Source: DAIPHL01 sp036771375
GTDB taxonomy: Bacteria; Synergistota; Synergistia; Synergistales; Synergistaceae
Length of the DNA stretch: 22,611 nt
Direction: 5' to 3'
Assembly (NCBI GenBank): GCA_036771375.1
Contig: DAIPHL010000017.1
Location: 1 to 22,611 of the forward strand
In this document: positions 14,632-22,528 of the stretch, in pieces
How positions within the stretch are numbered: position 1 is the stretch's first letter
How the letters are laid out: each line of letters opens with the position of its first letter
Translations under genes and position numbers: made by a program
The notes under the pieces: model-generated
Seen by the model: only the letters and a program-made list of their open reading frames with translations
Told to the model about the DNA's origin: nothing
Database searches by the model: none

Positions 14632-15000
14632 CTAGAATTTCAAACCGGCCTCGCGCGCCGCGTCGGCCAGAGCCTTGACCCGGCCCCTGAACATGTGTCC
14701 GCCGCGATCGAAGACCACGGAGGTTATCCCTTTCTCCAGCGCCCTCTGTGCGATCAACTTGCCCACGCTCTTGGCCGCTTCCTGATCCGAGCTGTTTTTC
14801 AAAGAAGTGGCAAGTGTTTTTTCCAAAGTCGAGGCGGAGAGGAGCGTTTTCCCGGCTTCGTCGTCGATGACCTGCGCGTAGATGTGCTTCAAGCTGCGGA
14901 ACACCGAGAGCCTCGGACACTCCGGTGTGCCGGCGAGCCGTTTGCGCAAACGACGATGGCGTAATTCGCGCATCTCGTTGCGACTGCGAGTCTTAATCAT
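14632..15000 (-). CDS. rplR: 50S ribosomal protein L18
   Basis: A 122-residue 5S rRNA-binding protein. Seen: the basic N-terminus with RHRRLRKRLAGTPECPRLSVFRS, then HIYAQVIDDEAGKTLLSAST, and the C-terminal VVFDRGGHMFRGRVKALADAAREAGLKF, which is diagnostic for L18. It follows rplF by 18 bases. Confidence 0.97.
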   Translation of the reverse strand: MIKTRSRNEMRELRHRRLRKRLAGTPECPRLSVFRSLKHIYAQVIDDEAGKTLLSASTLEKTLATSLKNSSDQEAAKSVGKLIAQRALEKGITSVVFDRGGHMFRGRVKALADAAREAGLKF

Positions 15001-15018
15001 CTTCTTTCACCTCGTCCC

Positions 15019-15558
15019 TTACTTGCCGCCGGCCTTACCGGCCTTGCGAATGACATACTCGCCGGCGTAGCGGATGCCCTTGCCCTTGTACGGTTCAGGT
15101 GGTCTATGACCTCTGATGTCGGCCGCGGTCTGCCCGACAAGCTGCTTGTCGATACCGCGAACGATGATCTTCGTCGGACCATCGACCGCGAATTCGATGC
15201 CGGAGGGAGGGACCACCTCGATCGGGTGCGAGTAACCTACGGACAAGACGAGGTTCTTTCCCTGCATCTGTGCCCTGTAACCGACCCCTATGATCTCCAG
15301 CACCCGCTCGAATCCGGTGCTCACGCCCTGCACCATGTTGTTGATGACAGCCCTCGTCATGCCATGCGCGGCCCGCACGTTTTTATCGTCGTTCGCACGC
15401 TTCACGACGATCCGTCCCTCGTCGAGGGAGACTTCGATATTCGGCAGGATGTCGAAGGACAGCGTCCCTTTCGTTCCCCTGACGGTGACCGAATCGTTCT
15501 GTATCTTGATTTCCACGCCCTTCGGCAGAGGGATGGGTTTACGACCTATTCGCGACAT
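15019..15558 (-). CDS. rplF: 50S ribosomal protein L6
   Basis: A 179-residue protein near the GTPase-associated region. Seen: the N-terminal MSRIGRKPIPLPKGVEI and the C-terminal signature PEPYKGKGIRYAGEYVIRKAGKAGGK. Two tandem L6 folds are present, as usual. It lies between rpsH and rplR. Confidence 0.97.
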   Translation of the reverse strand: MSRIGRKPIPLPKGVEIKIQNDSVTVRGTKGTLSFDILPNIEVSLDEGRIVVKRANDDKNVRAAHGMTRAVINNMVQGVSTGFERVLEIIGVGYRAQMQGKNLVLSVGYSHPIEVVPPSGIEFAVDGPTKIIVRGIDKQLVGQTAADIRGHRPPEPYKGKGIRYAGEYVIRKAGKAGGK

Positions 15559-15570
15559 GAGACTCTCCCC

Positions 15571-15975
15571 CTACCAGACGTAACACATGACTTCTCCGCC
15601 GAGGCCGCGCTTGCGCGCCTCGGCGTCCGTCATAAGACCGCGCGAAGTCGAGATGAGCGCGATACCGAGTCCGCCCATCACCTTGGGCACATCTTCTTTG
15701 TGCACATAGATACGGCGCCCTGGCTTGCTGATGCGCCTCAGCCCCTGTATCACCCTCTCGCGACCGGCTCCGTAGTTCATATAAACCCGAAGTGTCGCCG
15801 TCGGAAGCTTGGGGTCCGAGACCGTCTTGTAGTTGCGTATATAGCCCTCGTCCTTCAGAATGCGCGCGATCTCCAAGCGCAGTTTGCTCATGGGCATATC
15901 GACCATATCGTGATATACCGTGTTGGCATTACGAATGCGCGTGAGCATATCGGCAACAGGATCTGTGACATGCAT
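15571..15975 (-). CDS. rpsH: 30S ribosomal protein S8
   Basis: Primary 16S rRNA-binding protein of the small-subunit central domain, and in E. coli the translational repressor of the spc operon. From the ATG at 15975 it has 134 residues, starting MHVTDPVADMLTRIRNA; GGAGG lies ten bases upstream. The open frame reaches an ATG seven codons earlier, but that has no ribosome-binding site and would place GGAGG inside the gene. The C-terminal rRNA-binding signature STSRGLMTDAEARKRGLGGE with YVW at the end is intact. Confidence 0.96.
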   Translation of the reverse strand: MHVTDPVADMLTRIRNANTVYHDMVDMPMSKLRLEIARILKDEGYIRNYKTVSDPKLPTATLRVYMNYGAGRERVIQGLRRISKPGRRIYVHKEDVPKVMGGLGIALISTSRGLMTDAEARKRGLGGEVMCYVW

Positions 15976-15999
15976 TCCTGATGATCCTCCCTTCATGCC

Positions 16000-16185
16000 C
16001 TACCAGCTTGACTTGACAACGCCGGGAATCTTACCCTCGCGAGCCAGGCTTCTGAAGCAGCAGCGGCACATGTCGAACATACGCATATACCCTCTCGGGC
16101 GTCCACAGATGGGACAGCGGTTGTACTTTCTGACCTTGAATTTAGGCTCCTTGAGAACCTTGTTCTGTAAACTCTTGCGCGCCAT
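16000..16185 (-). CDS. rpsN: 30S ribosomal protein S14 type Z
   Basis: A 61-residue S14 with the zinc ribbon Cys24, Cys27, Cys40 and Cys43 (CPICGRP ... MCRCCFR), so it is the zinc-dependent short form. The start chosen is MARKSLQNK, the family N-terminus. The frame is open 29 codons upstream into rplE, but that segment is unrelated. It ends with the conserved KSSW. It lies between rplE and rpsH. Confidence 0.97.
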   Translation of the reverse strand: MARKSLQNKVLKEPKFKVRKYNRCPICGRPRGYMRMFDMCRCCFRSLAREGKIPGVVKSSW

Positions 16186-16198
16186 TGTCTCGTTCCTC

Positions 16199-16741
16199 CT
16201 ACTTGCCAAAAGGCATTCCGAGCTCGAAAAGAAGCGCGAAAGCCTCCTCGTCCGTGCGAGCGCTGGTGACAAACGATATGTTCATACCGCGTATACGGAT
16301 CACCTTGTCATATTCGATTTCGGGGAAGAGAAGCTGTTCGCGCAAACCCAGATTGTAGTTTCCCCTTCCGTCGAAACCCCTTTTCGCGACCCCCTGAAAA
16401 TCCTTGATGCGGGGGAGGGCGACGCTGATCAGACGATCCGCGAATTCCCACATCCTAGCACTGCGGAGCGTGACGCAACACGCCACTGGCATCCCCTCAC
16501 GAACCTTGAAACCCGCGATGGACGACTTCGCGCGCTTCATCATGGGGCGCTGTCCCGTGATCGTGGTGAGCTCGCCGATCGCCGCATCCATATACTTCAT
16601 ATCCAGCTTGGCCTCGCTCACCCCGATGTTCACGACGATCTTCCTCAGGACAGGGAGCTCCATGGCGCTCTTGTAACCAAACTGGGTCCTCAAACGAGGT
16701 ACGACCTCTTTTGTGTACTTCTCCTGGAGACGCGGAATCAT
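16199..16741 (-). CDS. rplE: 50S ribosomal protein L5
   Basis: A 180-residue 5S rRNA-binding protein. Seen: N-terminal RLQEKYTKEVVPRLRTQFGYKS, the KRAKSSIAGFKVREGMPVACCVTLR block, the GRGNYNLGLREQLLFPEI loop, and RGMNISFVTSARTDEEAFALL near the end. The ATG is preceded by AAGGAGGAGAG. It sits between rplX and rpsN. Confidence 0.97.
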   Translation of the reverse strand: MIPRLQEKYTKEVVPRLRTQFGYKSAMELPVLRKIVVNIGVSEAKLDMKYMDAAIGELTTITGQRPMMKRAKSSIAGFKVREGMPVACCVTLRSARMWEFADRLISVALPRIKDFQGVAKRGFDGRGNYNLGLREQLLFPEIEYDKVIRIRGMNISFVTSARTDEEAFALLFELGMPFGK

Positions 16742-16756
16742 GTTCGTCTCTCCTCC

Positions 16757-17083
16757 TTATACCTTGTCGACAACTTCGCCGCATTTCTTGCAGACACGGA
16801 CTTTTTTGCCACTGTCGAGGAAAGCCCTGGACACGCGCGTCGGCTTGCCGCAGGAAGGACACACGAGCATCGCCTTGGAGGCGTTGAACGGCGCCTCGAA
16901 TTTAACGATCCCACCCCTCGGATTTTTCTGCGTCGGGCGCATGTTCTTCGTCATCATATTGACATTTTCGACGACGATCGTTTCCTTGGCGGGATCCCGG
17001 CGCAGGATCTTGCCCTCTTTCCCTCTGTCCTTGCCGGAGACCACATAGACGCGGTCACCCTTCCGCAAACGCATTTTCGACAT
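16757..17083 (-). CDS. rplX: 50S ribosomal protein L24, zinc-ribbon form
   Basis: Assembly-initiating protein at the exit side of the large subunit. The KOW motif RLRKGDRVYVVSGKDRGKEG lies at the N-terminus. The C-terminal half has two CxxC pairs, Cys75/Cys78 and Cys98/Cys101, likely a zinc ribbon. Three in-frame start codons (TTG, ATG, ATG) occur in a row at 17089-17081. The last ATG, giving MSKMRLRKGD and 108 residues, lies seven bases from AGGGGG and is the best choice. Confidence 0.95.
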   Translation of the reverse strand: MSKMRLRKGDRVYVVSGKDRGKEGKILRRDPAKETIVVENVNMMTKNMRPTQKNPRGGIVKFEAPFNASKAMLVCPSCGKPTRVSRAFLDSGKKVRVCKKCGEVVDKV

Positions 17084-17094
17084 CATCAAGCCCC

Positions 17095-17463
17095 CTATAC
17101 GACCTCCGGCGCGAGGGAGACGATCCGCATGTAGCGTTTCTCCCTCAGCTCACGGGCGACGGGACCAAAGATACGAGTCCCCTTCGGATCTCCGTTGTTA
17201 TCGATCAAAACCGCCGCGTTATCGTCGAAGCGTACATAGGAGCCGTCCTTGCGGCGCACTTCCTTACGGGTACGCACGATAACGGCACGAATCACGTCTC
17301 CTTTGTTCACGTTGCTGTTGGGCAACGCTTCTTTCACGGAGGCGACGATCACATCCCCGACGGATCCGGTTTTACGAAAACTTCCACCCTTCACCTGGAT
17401 GCAGAGAATTTTCTTCGCACCCGAATTGTCGGCGACATTGAGGACCGTACGTAACTGGATCAT
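17095..17463 (-). CDS. rplN: 50S ribosomal protein L14
   Basis: A 122-residue protein at the subunit interface, the standard length. Seen: MIQLRTVLNVADNSGAKKIL at the start, the RTRKEVRRKDGSYVRFDDNAAVLI block, and the C-terminal GTRIFGPVARELREKRYMRI. It follows rpsQ by three bases and begins the spc block. Confidence 0.98.
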   Translation of the reverse strand: MIQLRTVLNVADNSGAKKILCIQVKGGSFRKTGSVGDVIVASVKEALPNSNVNKGDVIRAVIVRTRKEVRRKDGSYVRFDDNAAVLIDNNGDPKGTRIFGPVARELREKRYMRIVSLAPEVV

Positions 17464-17466
17464 CGT

Positions 17467-17760
17467 CTACGCCTCCTCGTCGGGCGCAACTGCGCCAAGG
17501 ACGGGAGCTCTCTCGATAATCTCCGAGACCTTCCATCTCTTGTGACGTGAGAAAGGGCGCGTCTCCTCGATCATAATCCGGTCGCCGGGACGGCACTCGT
17601 TGCCCTCGTCGTGAGCCATGTATTTTTTCACCTTCAGCACCGGCTTGCCGTACAGCGGATGTTTGGACATCCGATCGACCCTTACGACCACCGTCTTGTC
17701 CATCTTATCGCTGACGACGATGCCGGTCCTGACCTTACGATGAGGCGAACTCTGTTCCAT
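17467..17760 (-). CDS. rpsQ: 30S ribosomal protein S17
   Basis: A 97-residue OB-fold protein that binds 16S rRNA early in assembly. Seen: GIVVSDKMDKTVVVRVDR, then HPLYGKPVLKVKKYMAHDE and GDRIMIEETRPFSRHKRWKV. It has an eight-residue N-terminal lead and a short acidic tail (PDEEA). It closes the S10 block after rpmC. Confidence 0.97.
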   Translation of the reverse strand: MEQSSPHRKVRTGIVVSDKMDKTVVVRVDRMSKHPLYGKPVLKVKKYMAHDEGNECRPGDRIMIEETRPFSRHKRWKVSEIIERAPVLGAVAPDEEA

Positions 17761-17766
17761 CGCCCA

Positions 17767-17982
17767 TTACCCCCTTACTCCCGCGCGCGCATCCGCCGTT
17801 TCCTTCTCCTGCAAAACCGTGAGAACTCTGGCGATTGTGCGGCGAACTTCCTTTATACGGCTCGTGTTGCTCAGTTGGCCGATCGCGTTCTGAAACCGAA
17901 GGTTGAACAGTTCTTCCTTGTACTGGCGGTGTTTCTCGCGCAGCTCGTCGACTGTCAGATCACGTAGCTCCTTGGGCTTCAT
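17767..17982 (-). CDS. rpmC: 50S ribosomal protein L29
   Basis: A 71-residue helical hairpin at the peptide exit site. Seen: MKPKELRDLTVDELREKHRQ, then EELFNLRFQNAIGQLSNTSRIKEVRRTIARV, the conserved L29 pattern. The ATG at 17982 gives the family N-terminus; a TTG two codons upstream overlaps the rplP stop and is an alternative. Close coupling with rplP is evident. Confidence 0.96.
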   Translation of the reverse strand: MKPKELRDLTVDELREKHRQYKEELFNLRFQNAIGQLSNTSRIKEVRRTIARVLTVLQEKETADARAGVRG

Positions 17983-17984
17983 AA

Positions 17985-18404
17985 TCAAGCACCCGTCCCT
18001 TCTCTGGACAGCAGTCTGACCTTTATGGGGAGTTTGAAGGACGCCGTTCGAAAAGCCGCCTCGGCGACATCGCGCGAAACGCCCTCTATCTCAAACATGA
18101 CACGCCCCCTTTTGACTGCGGCCGTCCAATACTCGACATTTCCCTTCCCCTTGCCCATGCGCGTCTCAAGAGGCTTCTCGGTGACGGGGCGATCGGGGAA
18201 AATCCGGATCCATATCTTTCCGCCCTTTTTCATCTTCCTGGAAATCGCGACGCGAACCGCCTCGATCTGGCGCGCCGTGATCCATCCGTTCTCGAGCGCC
18301 TGCAGGCCATACTCTCCAAAATCGACCCTGGTGGCACCCTTCGAAATACCGCGCAAGGGCGTGAGATGCGGCTTGCGATACTTGACTCTCTTCGGAGACA
18401 GCAT
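17985..18404 (-). CDS. rplP: 50S ribosomal protein L16
   Basis: A 139-residue protein that organises the A-site region of the large subunit. Seen: MLSPKRVKYRKPHLTPLRG, the FGEYGLQALENGWITARQIEAVR block, the GGKIWIRIFPDRPVTEKPLETRMGKGKG loop (which reaches toward the peptidyl transferase centre), and FEIEGVSRDVAEAAFR near the end. It starts six bases after the rpsC stop codon region. Confidence 0.98.
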   Translation of the reverse strand: MLSPKRVKYRKPHLTPLRGISKGATRVDFGEYGLQALENGWITARQIEAVRVAISRKMKKGGKIWIRIFPDRPVTEKPLETRMGKGKGNVEYWTAAVKRGRVMFEIEGVSRDVAEAAFRTASFKLPIKVRLLSREGTGA

Positions 18405-18410
18405 GGCAAG

Positions 18411-19091
18411 TCACCTCCTCCCCTTTGTGGCGGAGGACTCCTCCGAAGCCTGAGGCAGCGTTTTCCCAATGACTTCTCCCTTGTATATCCAGACCTTTAC
18501 GCCGATGACACCATAGATGGTGTTCGCTTCCGCAAAACCGTAATCGATGTCGGCGCGCAGCGTCGAAAGGGGGAGCTGCCCTTCCAGATACCATTCCGTC
18601 CGTGCGATCTCGGCACCTCCGAGGCGCCCGGCACACTGAATCTTTATCCCTTTCGCACCGGATTTCATGGCCCGGAAGATGGACTGCTTCATCGCCCTGC
18701 GAAAGCTGATCCTTCGCTCCAGGGAAGAGGCGACTCCCTCTGCCACAACCTGCGACTCGCTGTCCGGGCTTTTGATCTCCTGGATATTGATCATGATGCG
18801 GCTCCCGGTCATCTTCTGTAGCTCGTCGCGAATCCTCTGAATCTCCTCGCCGCCTTTTCCAATGACGACGCCCGGCCGCGCGGTAAAGACGGTAAAGCGC
18901 ATGACGTTTCCGATACGCTCTATTTCAATCCTGCTGATGCCGGCATTCGCCCAACGCTTTTTCAACCACTTCCGCAGCATGAGATCGGCGTGCAGATTCT
19001 TGGCGTAGTTGCGTCCATAGGCATACCAGCGTGATTCCCAATCATAAATGACACCTAGGCGATACCCCACCGGGTGAACTTTCTGACCCAT
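18411..19091 (-). CDS. rpsC: 30S ribosomal protein S3
   Basis: A 226-residue protein at the mRNA entry site. Seen: MGQKVHPVGYRLGVIYDWES, the KH domain with the RNA-binding GxxG loop in RPGVVIGKGGEEIQRIRDEL, and the C-terminal domain with GAKGIKIQCAGRLGGAEIAR. The ATG at 19091 is eight bases from AAGGAG; a GTG two codons upstream is only two bases away from it and is unlikely. Confidence 0.97.
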   Translation of the reverse strand: MGQKVHPVGYRLGVIYDWESRWYAYGRNYAKNLHADLMLRKWLKKRWANAGISRIEIERIGNVMRFTVFTARPGVVIGKGGEEIQRIRDELQKMTGSRIMINIQEIKSPDSESQVVAEGVASSLERRISFRRAMKQSIFRAMKSGAKGIKIQCAGRLGGAEIARTEWYLEGQLPLSTLRADIDYGFAEANTIYGVIGVKVWIYKGEVIGKTLPQASEESSATKGRR

Positions 19092-19103
19092 CGTCACCTC
19101 TCC

Positions 19104-19436
19104 TTATTTCTCTGCCACCGCTACGGTAATGTGGCTCGTATGATGCCTGAACGCATGGGCACGGCCGTGTGAAACGGGACGGAAACGTCTCATGTAGGCA
19201 CCCTGATCCGCCGTCGCCCTGACGACGAACAGCTTATCCATGTCGAGGCCCAGATTGTGCTCCGCGTTGGCAAGCGCGCTCTTGAGCGTTTTTTCCACGT
19301 ACCTCGCACTCCGATTGGGAGTGAACTTGAGGATCGTCAGAGCCTCCGATGCCTTTTTACCTCTGATCAGAGCCAGGACCTGACGTACCTTGTCCGTCGA
19401 TACACGTACCTGCCATGCCATTGCTTTCGCTTCCAT
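19104..19436 (-). CDS. rplV: 50S ribosomal protein L22
   Basis: A 110-residue protein whose long beta-hairpin lines the nascent-peptide tunnel. Seen: VRVSTDKVRQVLALIRGKKASEAL, then SARYVEKTLKSALANAEHN and the loop DQGAYMRRFRPVSHGRAHAFRHHTSHITV. The ATG at 19436 has AGGGGG seven bases upstream; another ATG two codons earlier is only one base from it. The start is therefore one of two close options. Confidence 0.96.
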   Translation of the reverse strand: MEAKAMAWQVRVSTDKVRQVLALIRGKKASEALTILKFTPNRSARYVEKTLKSALANAEHNLGLDMDKLFVVRATADQGAYMRRFRPVSHGRAHAFRHHTSHITVAVAEK

Positions 19437-19447
19437 GTCCATGCCCC

Positions 19448-19732
19448 CTATTTCTTGACCTTTGAGGAGCGTTCCTGTCCCGCATGCCCGCCGAACTTGC
19501 GCGTAGGCGCAAACTCTCCGAGCTTGTGACCGATCATATTGTCGCTGATGTAAACAGGGATATGAATCTTCCCGTTGTGCACGGCGATCGTGTGTCCTAT
19601 CATCTCCGGCGTGATGCTGGAGCGGCGCGCCCAGGATTTGATGACCCTCTTTTTGCCTGATTCATTCATATCCTCGATTCGCTTGAGCAACTTTGCATCC
19701 ACATACGGTCCCTTTTTAAGTGAACGAGCCAT
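19448..19732 (-). CDS. rpsS: 30S ribosomal protein S19
   Basis: A 94-residue small-subunit head protein that pairs with S13. Seen: ARSLKKGPYVDAKLLKRI, the WARRSSITPEMIGHTIAVHNGK block and MIGHKLGEFAPTRKFGGHAG. GGGAG lies upstream of the ATG. It is placed between rplB and rplV. Confidence 0.98.
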   Translation of the reverse strand: MARSLKKGPYVDAKLLKRIEDMNESGKKRVIKSWARRSSITPEMIGHTIAVHNGKIHIPVYISDNMIGHKLGEFAPTRKFGGHAGQERSSKVKK

Positions 19733-19758
19733 ATCGACAACTCCCTCCCAAATACCGG

Positions 19759-20583
19759 CTACTTGCCGCGCCTGCGGACGATGAACTTATCCGAAGGCTT
19801 CTTCTTGCGAGTTCTGTAGCCCTTGGCGGGAGTGCCCCACGGAGAGACCGGATGCTTGTGCGACTTGCTGCGTCCTTCTCCTCCGCCCATCGGATGATCG
19901 ACAGGGTTCATCACCATACCGCGAACGTGCGGATGACGACCTTTCCAGCGGGTGCGTCCTGCCTTGCCGTAGACGATGTTCTCGTGCTCCTCGTTGCCGA
20001 CCTGTCCGATCGTCGCCATGCACTCCAGCAGAATCAGGCGGAGTTCGCCGCTTGGCATACGGACAAAGGCGTACTTCCCCTCTTTTGCCATGAGCTGGGC
20101 GGAAGAACCCGCCGAACGGACGACCACACCGCCTCGTCCCGGTTCGAGCTCTATGTTGTGAATGACGGTTCCGTCGGGGATGTCCCTGAGCTTCAGGGCG
20201 TTCCCCGGCTTGATGTCCGACGACGGACCGGCGAGGATCGTCTCCCCGGCCTTCAGGCCGACGGGCGCGATGACATAGCGTTTCTCCCCGTCCGCGTAGT
20301 GGATCAGTGCGATGCGCGCCGAACGGTTCGGATCGTACTCGATGGACGCCACCTTTCCGGGGACGCCGATCTTATCCCGCTTGAAGTCGATGATCCGATA
20401 CAGCTTCCGGAAACCGCCGCCGCGGTGCCGGAGGGTGATCCTCCCCGTGTTGTTCCGCCCGCCGTGTTTCTTCAAAGACTCGACCAAACCGCGCTCCGGC
20501 TCGCTCTTCGTGATCTCCGCATAATCCGGAGTCGTCATGAACCGACGACCAGGCGTGGTCGGGCGATATTTTTTTATACCCAT
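19759..20583 (-). CDS. rplB: 50S ribosomal protein L2
   Basis: A 274-residue protein required for subunit joining and peptidyl transfer. Seen: MGIKKYRPTTPGRRFMTT, the GGRNNTGRITLRHRGGGFRK block and the C-terminal RGMVMNPVDHPMGGGEGRS, which carries the conserved histidine near the catalytic centre. AGGAGG precedes the ATG. It lies between rplW and rpsS. Confidence 0.98.
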   Translation of the reverse strand: MGIKKYRPTTPGRRFMTTPDYAEITKSEPERGLVESLKKHGGRNNTGRITLRHRGGGFRKLYRIIDFKRDKIGVPGKVASIEYDPNRSARIALIHYADGEKRYVIAPVGLKAGETILAGPSSDIKPGNALKLRDIPDGTVIHNIELEPGRGGVVVRSAGSSAQLMAKEGKYAFVRMPSGELRLILLECMATIGQVGNEEHENIVYGKAGRTRWKGRHPHVRGMVMNPVDHPMGGGEGRSKSHKHPVSPWGTPAKGYRTRKKKPSDKFIVRRRGK

Positions 20584-20601
20584 CGTAACAAACCTCCTGC
20601 C

Positions 20602-20898
20602 TCAGACGCCGGCGCCGTCGAAGAACTCGATACGCTCTCCGGGAAGGAGCGTAACGATCGCTTTTTTCCACGAGCGCGAGCGTCCCAAAAATCGGCCCAT
20701 TCTCTTCGGTTTCGACCGGACCTTGATCGTATGTACGCTCGAAACCTTGACCTTGAAGACCTCTTCGACCGCCTTGCGAATCTCGATCTTGTTCGCACCG
20801 GGCAGAACCTCGAACGTATATTTGTTGTGCGCCATCAACCGGCTGCTCTTTTCGGTGACGATGGGGCGCACGATGATGTCGTGTGCGAGCGCGATCAT
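20602..20898 (-). CDS. rplW: 50S ribosomal protein L23
   Basis: A 98-residue protein at the tunnel exit, a docking site for trigger factor and SRP. Seen: AHDIIVRPIVTEKSSRLMAHNKYTF, then KIEIRKAVEEVFKVKVSSVHTIKV and the basic loop RSKPKRMGRFLGRSRSWKKA. The reading frame is open far upstream through rplD, but the L23 N-terminus and a GGAGGT ribosome-binding site fix the start at 20898. That ATG overlaps the rplD stop by four bases (ATGA). Confidence 0.97.
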   Translation of the reverse strand: MIALAHDIIVRPIVTEKSSRLMAHNKYTFEVLPGANKIEIRKAVEEVFKVKVSSVHTIKVRSKPKRMGRFLGRSRSWKKAIVTLLPGERIEFFDGAGV

Positions 20899-21521
20899 GC
20901 CCCGTACACCTCCTCGAGTTTCCTGATCGCCTGTGATGTGGCGATGACCTTCACGTGGTTCAGGAGATCGTAGACGTTTACGCTGTCCACATGCAGCACA
21001 TGGGCTCCGGGGATGTTCCCCACCGACTTCGCGACCGGCAGATCGCTCTCGTGAAGGAGGAAGAGCGGTTTCCGGGTGCCGTCGAGCTTGTCGAGAAACG
21101 CAAGCATCTTCTTCGTCTTCGGGGCGTCGAGCTCGAACTTGTCGACGACCACCACGTTGTCTTCCTGCACCTTGAGTGAAAGGGCGCTTCTCAGGGCGAG
21201 CCTGCGCACCTTCTTGTTCACCTTCTGGTGATAGTCTCTCGGATGCGGTCCATGTGCGACCCCACCGCCGACCCAGAGCGGGGAGCGGGAGCTTCCCGCC
21301 CGGGCGCGGCCCGTATGCTTCTGGCGCCACGGCTTGCGGCCGCCGCCCCGTACCTCTCCGCGGTCCTTCGTGTCATGGGTGCCGACGCGGGTGTTGGCAA
21401 GGTGTGCGACGACGACCTGGTGCATCGCGGACACGTGTACCGGCACGTCGAAAACCGCTCCGGAGAGTTCGAAGTCTCCGATCACGTCGCCGTTGAAATT
21501 GACCTGTTTGACGATTGGCAT
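20895..21521 (-). CDS. rplD: 50S ribosomal protein L4
   Basis: A 208-residue protein whose extended loop reaches into the nascent-peptide tunnel. Seen: the loop GTHDTKDRGEVRGGGRKPWRQKHTGRARAGSSRSPLWVGGG, followed by KVNKKVRRLALRSALS and the C-terminal Rossmann-like half. In E. coli L4 represses its own S10 operon; no leader can be judged here because the operon start is outside the window. The stop overlaps the rplW start. Confidence 0.97.
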   Translation of the reverse strand: MPIVKQVNFNGDVIGDFELSGAVFDVPVHVSAMHQVVVAHLANTRVGTHDTKDRGEVRGGGRKPWRQKHTGRARAGSSRSPLWVGGGVAHGPHPRDYHQKVNKKVRRLALRSALSLKVQEDNVVVVDKFELDAPKTKKMLAFLDKLDGTRKPLFLLHESDLPVAKSVGNIPGAHVLHVDSVNVYDLLNHVKVIATSQAIRKLEEVYGA

Positions 21522-21542
21522 ACTCTATTCCGCCTCCCTCTC

Positions 21543-22169
21543 CTAAGCCGTCTTGTACACGAGCACGAGCTGATCGTTTGCGCCCGGCACGGCACCGCGG
21601 ACAAGGAGGAGATTGTTCTTTGCATCCACCGAAAACACGGTAAGTCCCTTCGTGGTGACCTGCTCGCCCCCCATACGACCCGCCATTTTTTTGCCCTTGA
21701 AGATATGCCCGGGATAGCTGTTCGATCCAATGGATCCGGGCTTTCTGTGCACCTTCGAGGCGCCGTGGGAAGCGGCTCCGCCTCCGAAGTTATGTCTTTT
21801 CATCACGCCGGCGTATCCTTTGCCCTTGCTGATTCCGCGGACATCCACGATGTCTCCGTCGCTGAACAGCTCGACCGTGATCTCCTGTCCCACGGCATAA
21901 CCGGAGACATCGTCGACCCTGAACTCTCTCAGCCAACGTTTCGGAGAAACACCCTGCTTGTCGAAGAAAGCCTTGCGGCCCTTGTTTACATGTCCGGGCT
22001 TCTCCTCGCCGAAACCGAGCTGCACGGCAGAGTAGCGATTCCTTTCCGGGGTACGAATCTCGACGACCAGGCACGGACCGGCTTCGATCACCGTCACGGG
22101 GACGGCACTGCCGTCTGCGTCGAAGACCTGTGTCATACCAACTTTTTTCCCCAGAACACCGATGCTCAT
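21543..22169 (-). CDS. rplC: 50S ribosomal protein L3
   Basis: A 208-residue protein important for early large-subunit assembly. Seen: MSIGVLGKKVGMTQVFDADG, the FGGGAASHGASKVHRKPGSIG loop that approaches the peptidyl transferase centre, and GHIFKGKKMAGRMGGEQVT. The ATG at 22169 has AAGGAG eight bases upstream. An in-frame GTG three codons earlier touches the ribosome-binding site and is unlikely. Confidence 0.97.
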   Translation of the reverse strand: MSIGVLGKKVGMTQVFDADGSAVPVTVIEAGPCLVVEIRTPERNRYSAVQLGFGEEKPGHVNKGRKAFFDKQGVSPKRWLREFRVDDVSGYAVGQEITVELFSDGDIVDVRGISKGKGYAGVMKRHNFGGGAASHGASKVHRKPGSIGSNSYPGHIFKGKKMAGRMGGEQVTTKGLTVFSVDAKNNLLLVRGAVPGANDQLVLVYKTA

Positions 22170-22200
22170 CACATTCACTCCTTTCAGACCAAGCAGGACT

Positions 22201-22506
22201 CTAGAGCTTGATCTGGATGTCGACGCCAGAAGGAAGATTGAGCTGCATCAGTGCTTCCATTGTCTTCTGTGTCGGATCGATAATGTCGATCAGGCGCTTG
22301 TGGGTCCTTATCTCATACTGTTCCCTCGCGTCCTTGTCCTTGTGAGGGGACTTGAGAATGGTAAACTTCTTGTTCTCCGTGGGCAGAGGAATCGGGCCGA
22401 AGACCTTGGCCCCGGTTCTGCCGGCGGTATCCGCGATCTGCACGGCGGACGCGTCCAATACCCTGTGATCGAATGCCTTTAGCTTGATGCGAATGTTTTT
22501 CGCCAA
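22201..22506 (-). CDS. rpsJ: 30S ribosomal protein S10
   Basis: A 101-residue protein that also acts in transcription antitermination with NusB. Seen: AKNIRIKLKAFDHRVLDASA, GPIPLPTENKKFTILKSPH and EQYEIRTHKRLIDIIDP, all conserved. The start is TTG at 22506, with GGAGGGG six bases upstream. The frame is open further upstream through the end of tuf, but that part is not S10. It begins 22 bases after the tuf stop, so no separate promoter or S10 leader fits in between. Confidence 0.97.
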   Translation of the reverse strand: MAKNIRIKLKAFDHRVLDASAVQIADTAGRTGAKVFGPIPLPTENKKFTILKSPHKDKDAREQYEIRTHKRLIDIIDPTQKTMEALMQLNLPSGVDIQIKL

Positions 22507-22528
22507 ATCGAACCCCTCCAGGGAAGTC

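Noticed and set aside
15920..17134. Plus-strand open frame of 404 codons opposite rpsN, rplE and rplX
   Set aside because: Antisense to three certain ribosomal genes and without any family pattern.
20899..21330. Possible N-terminal extension of L23 fused through rplD
   Set aside because: The extension is the out-of-frame reading of rplD. Normal L23 length and the GGAGGT before the ATG at 20898 settle the start.
22507..22528. S10 leader or promoter upstream of rpsJ
   Set aside because: Only 22 bases separate the tuf stop from rpsJ, and these hold the ribosome-binding site, so no leader structure or promoter fits.
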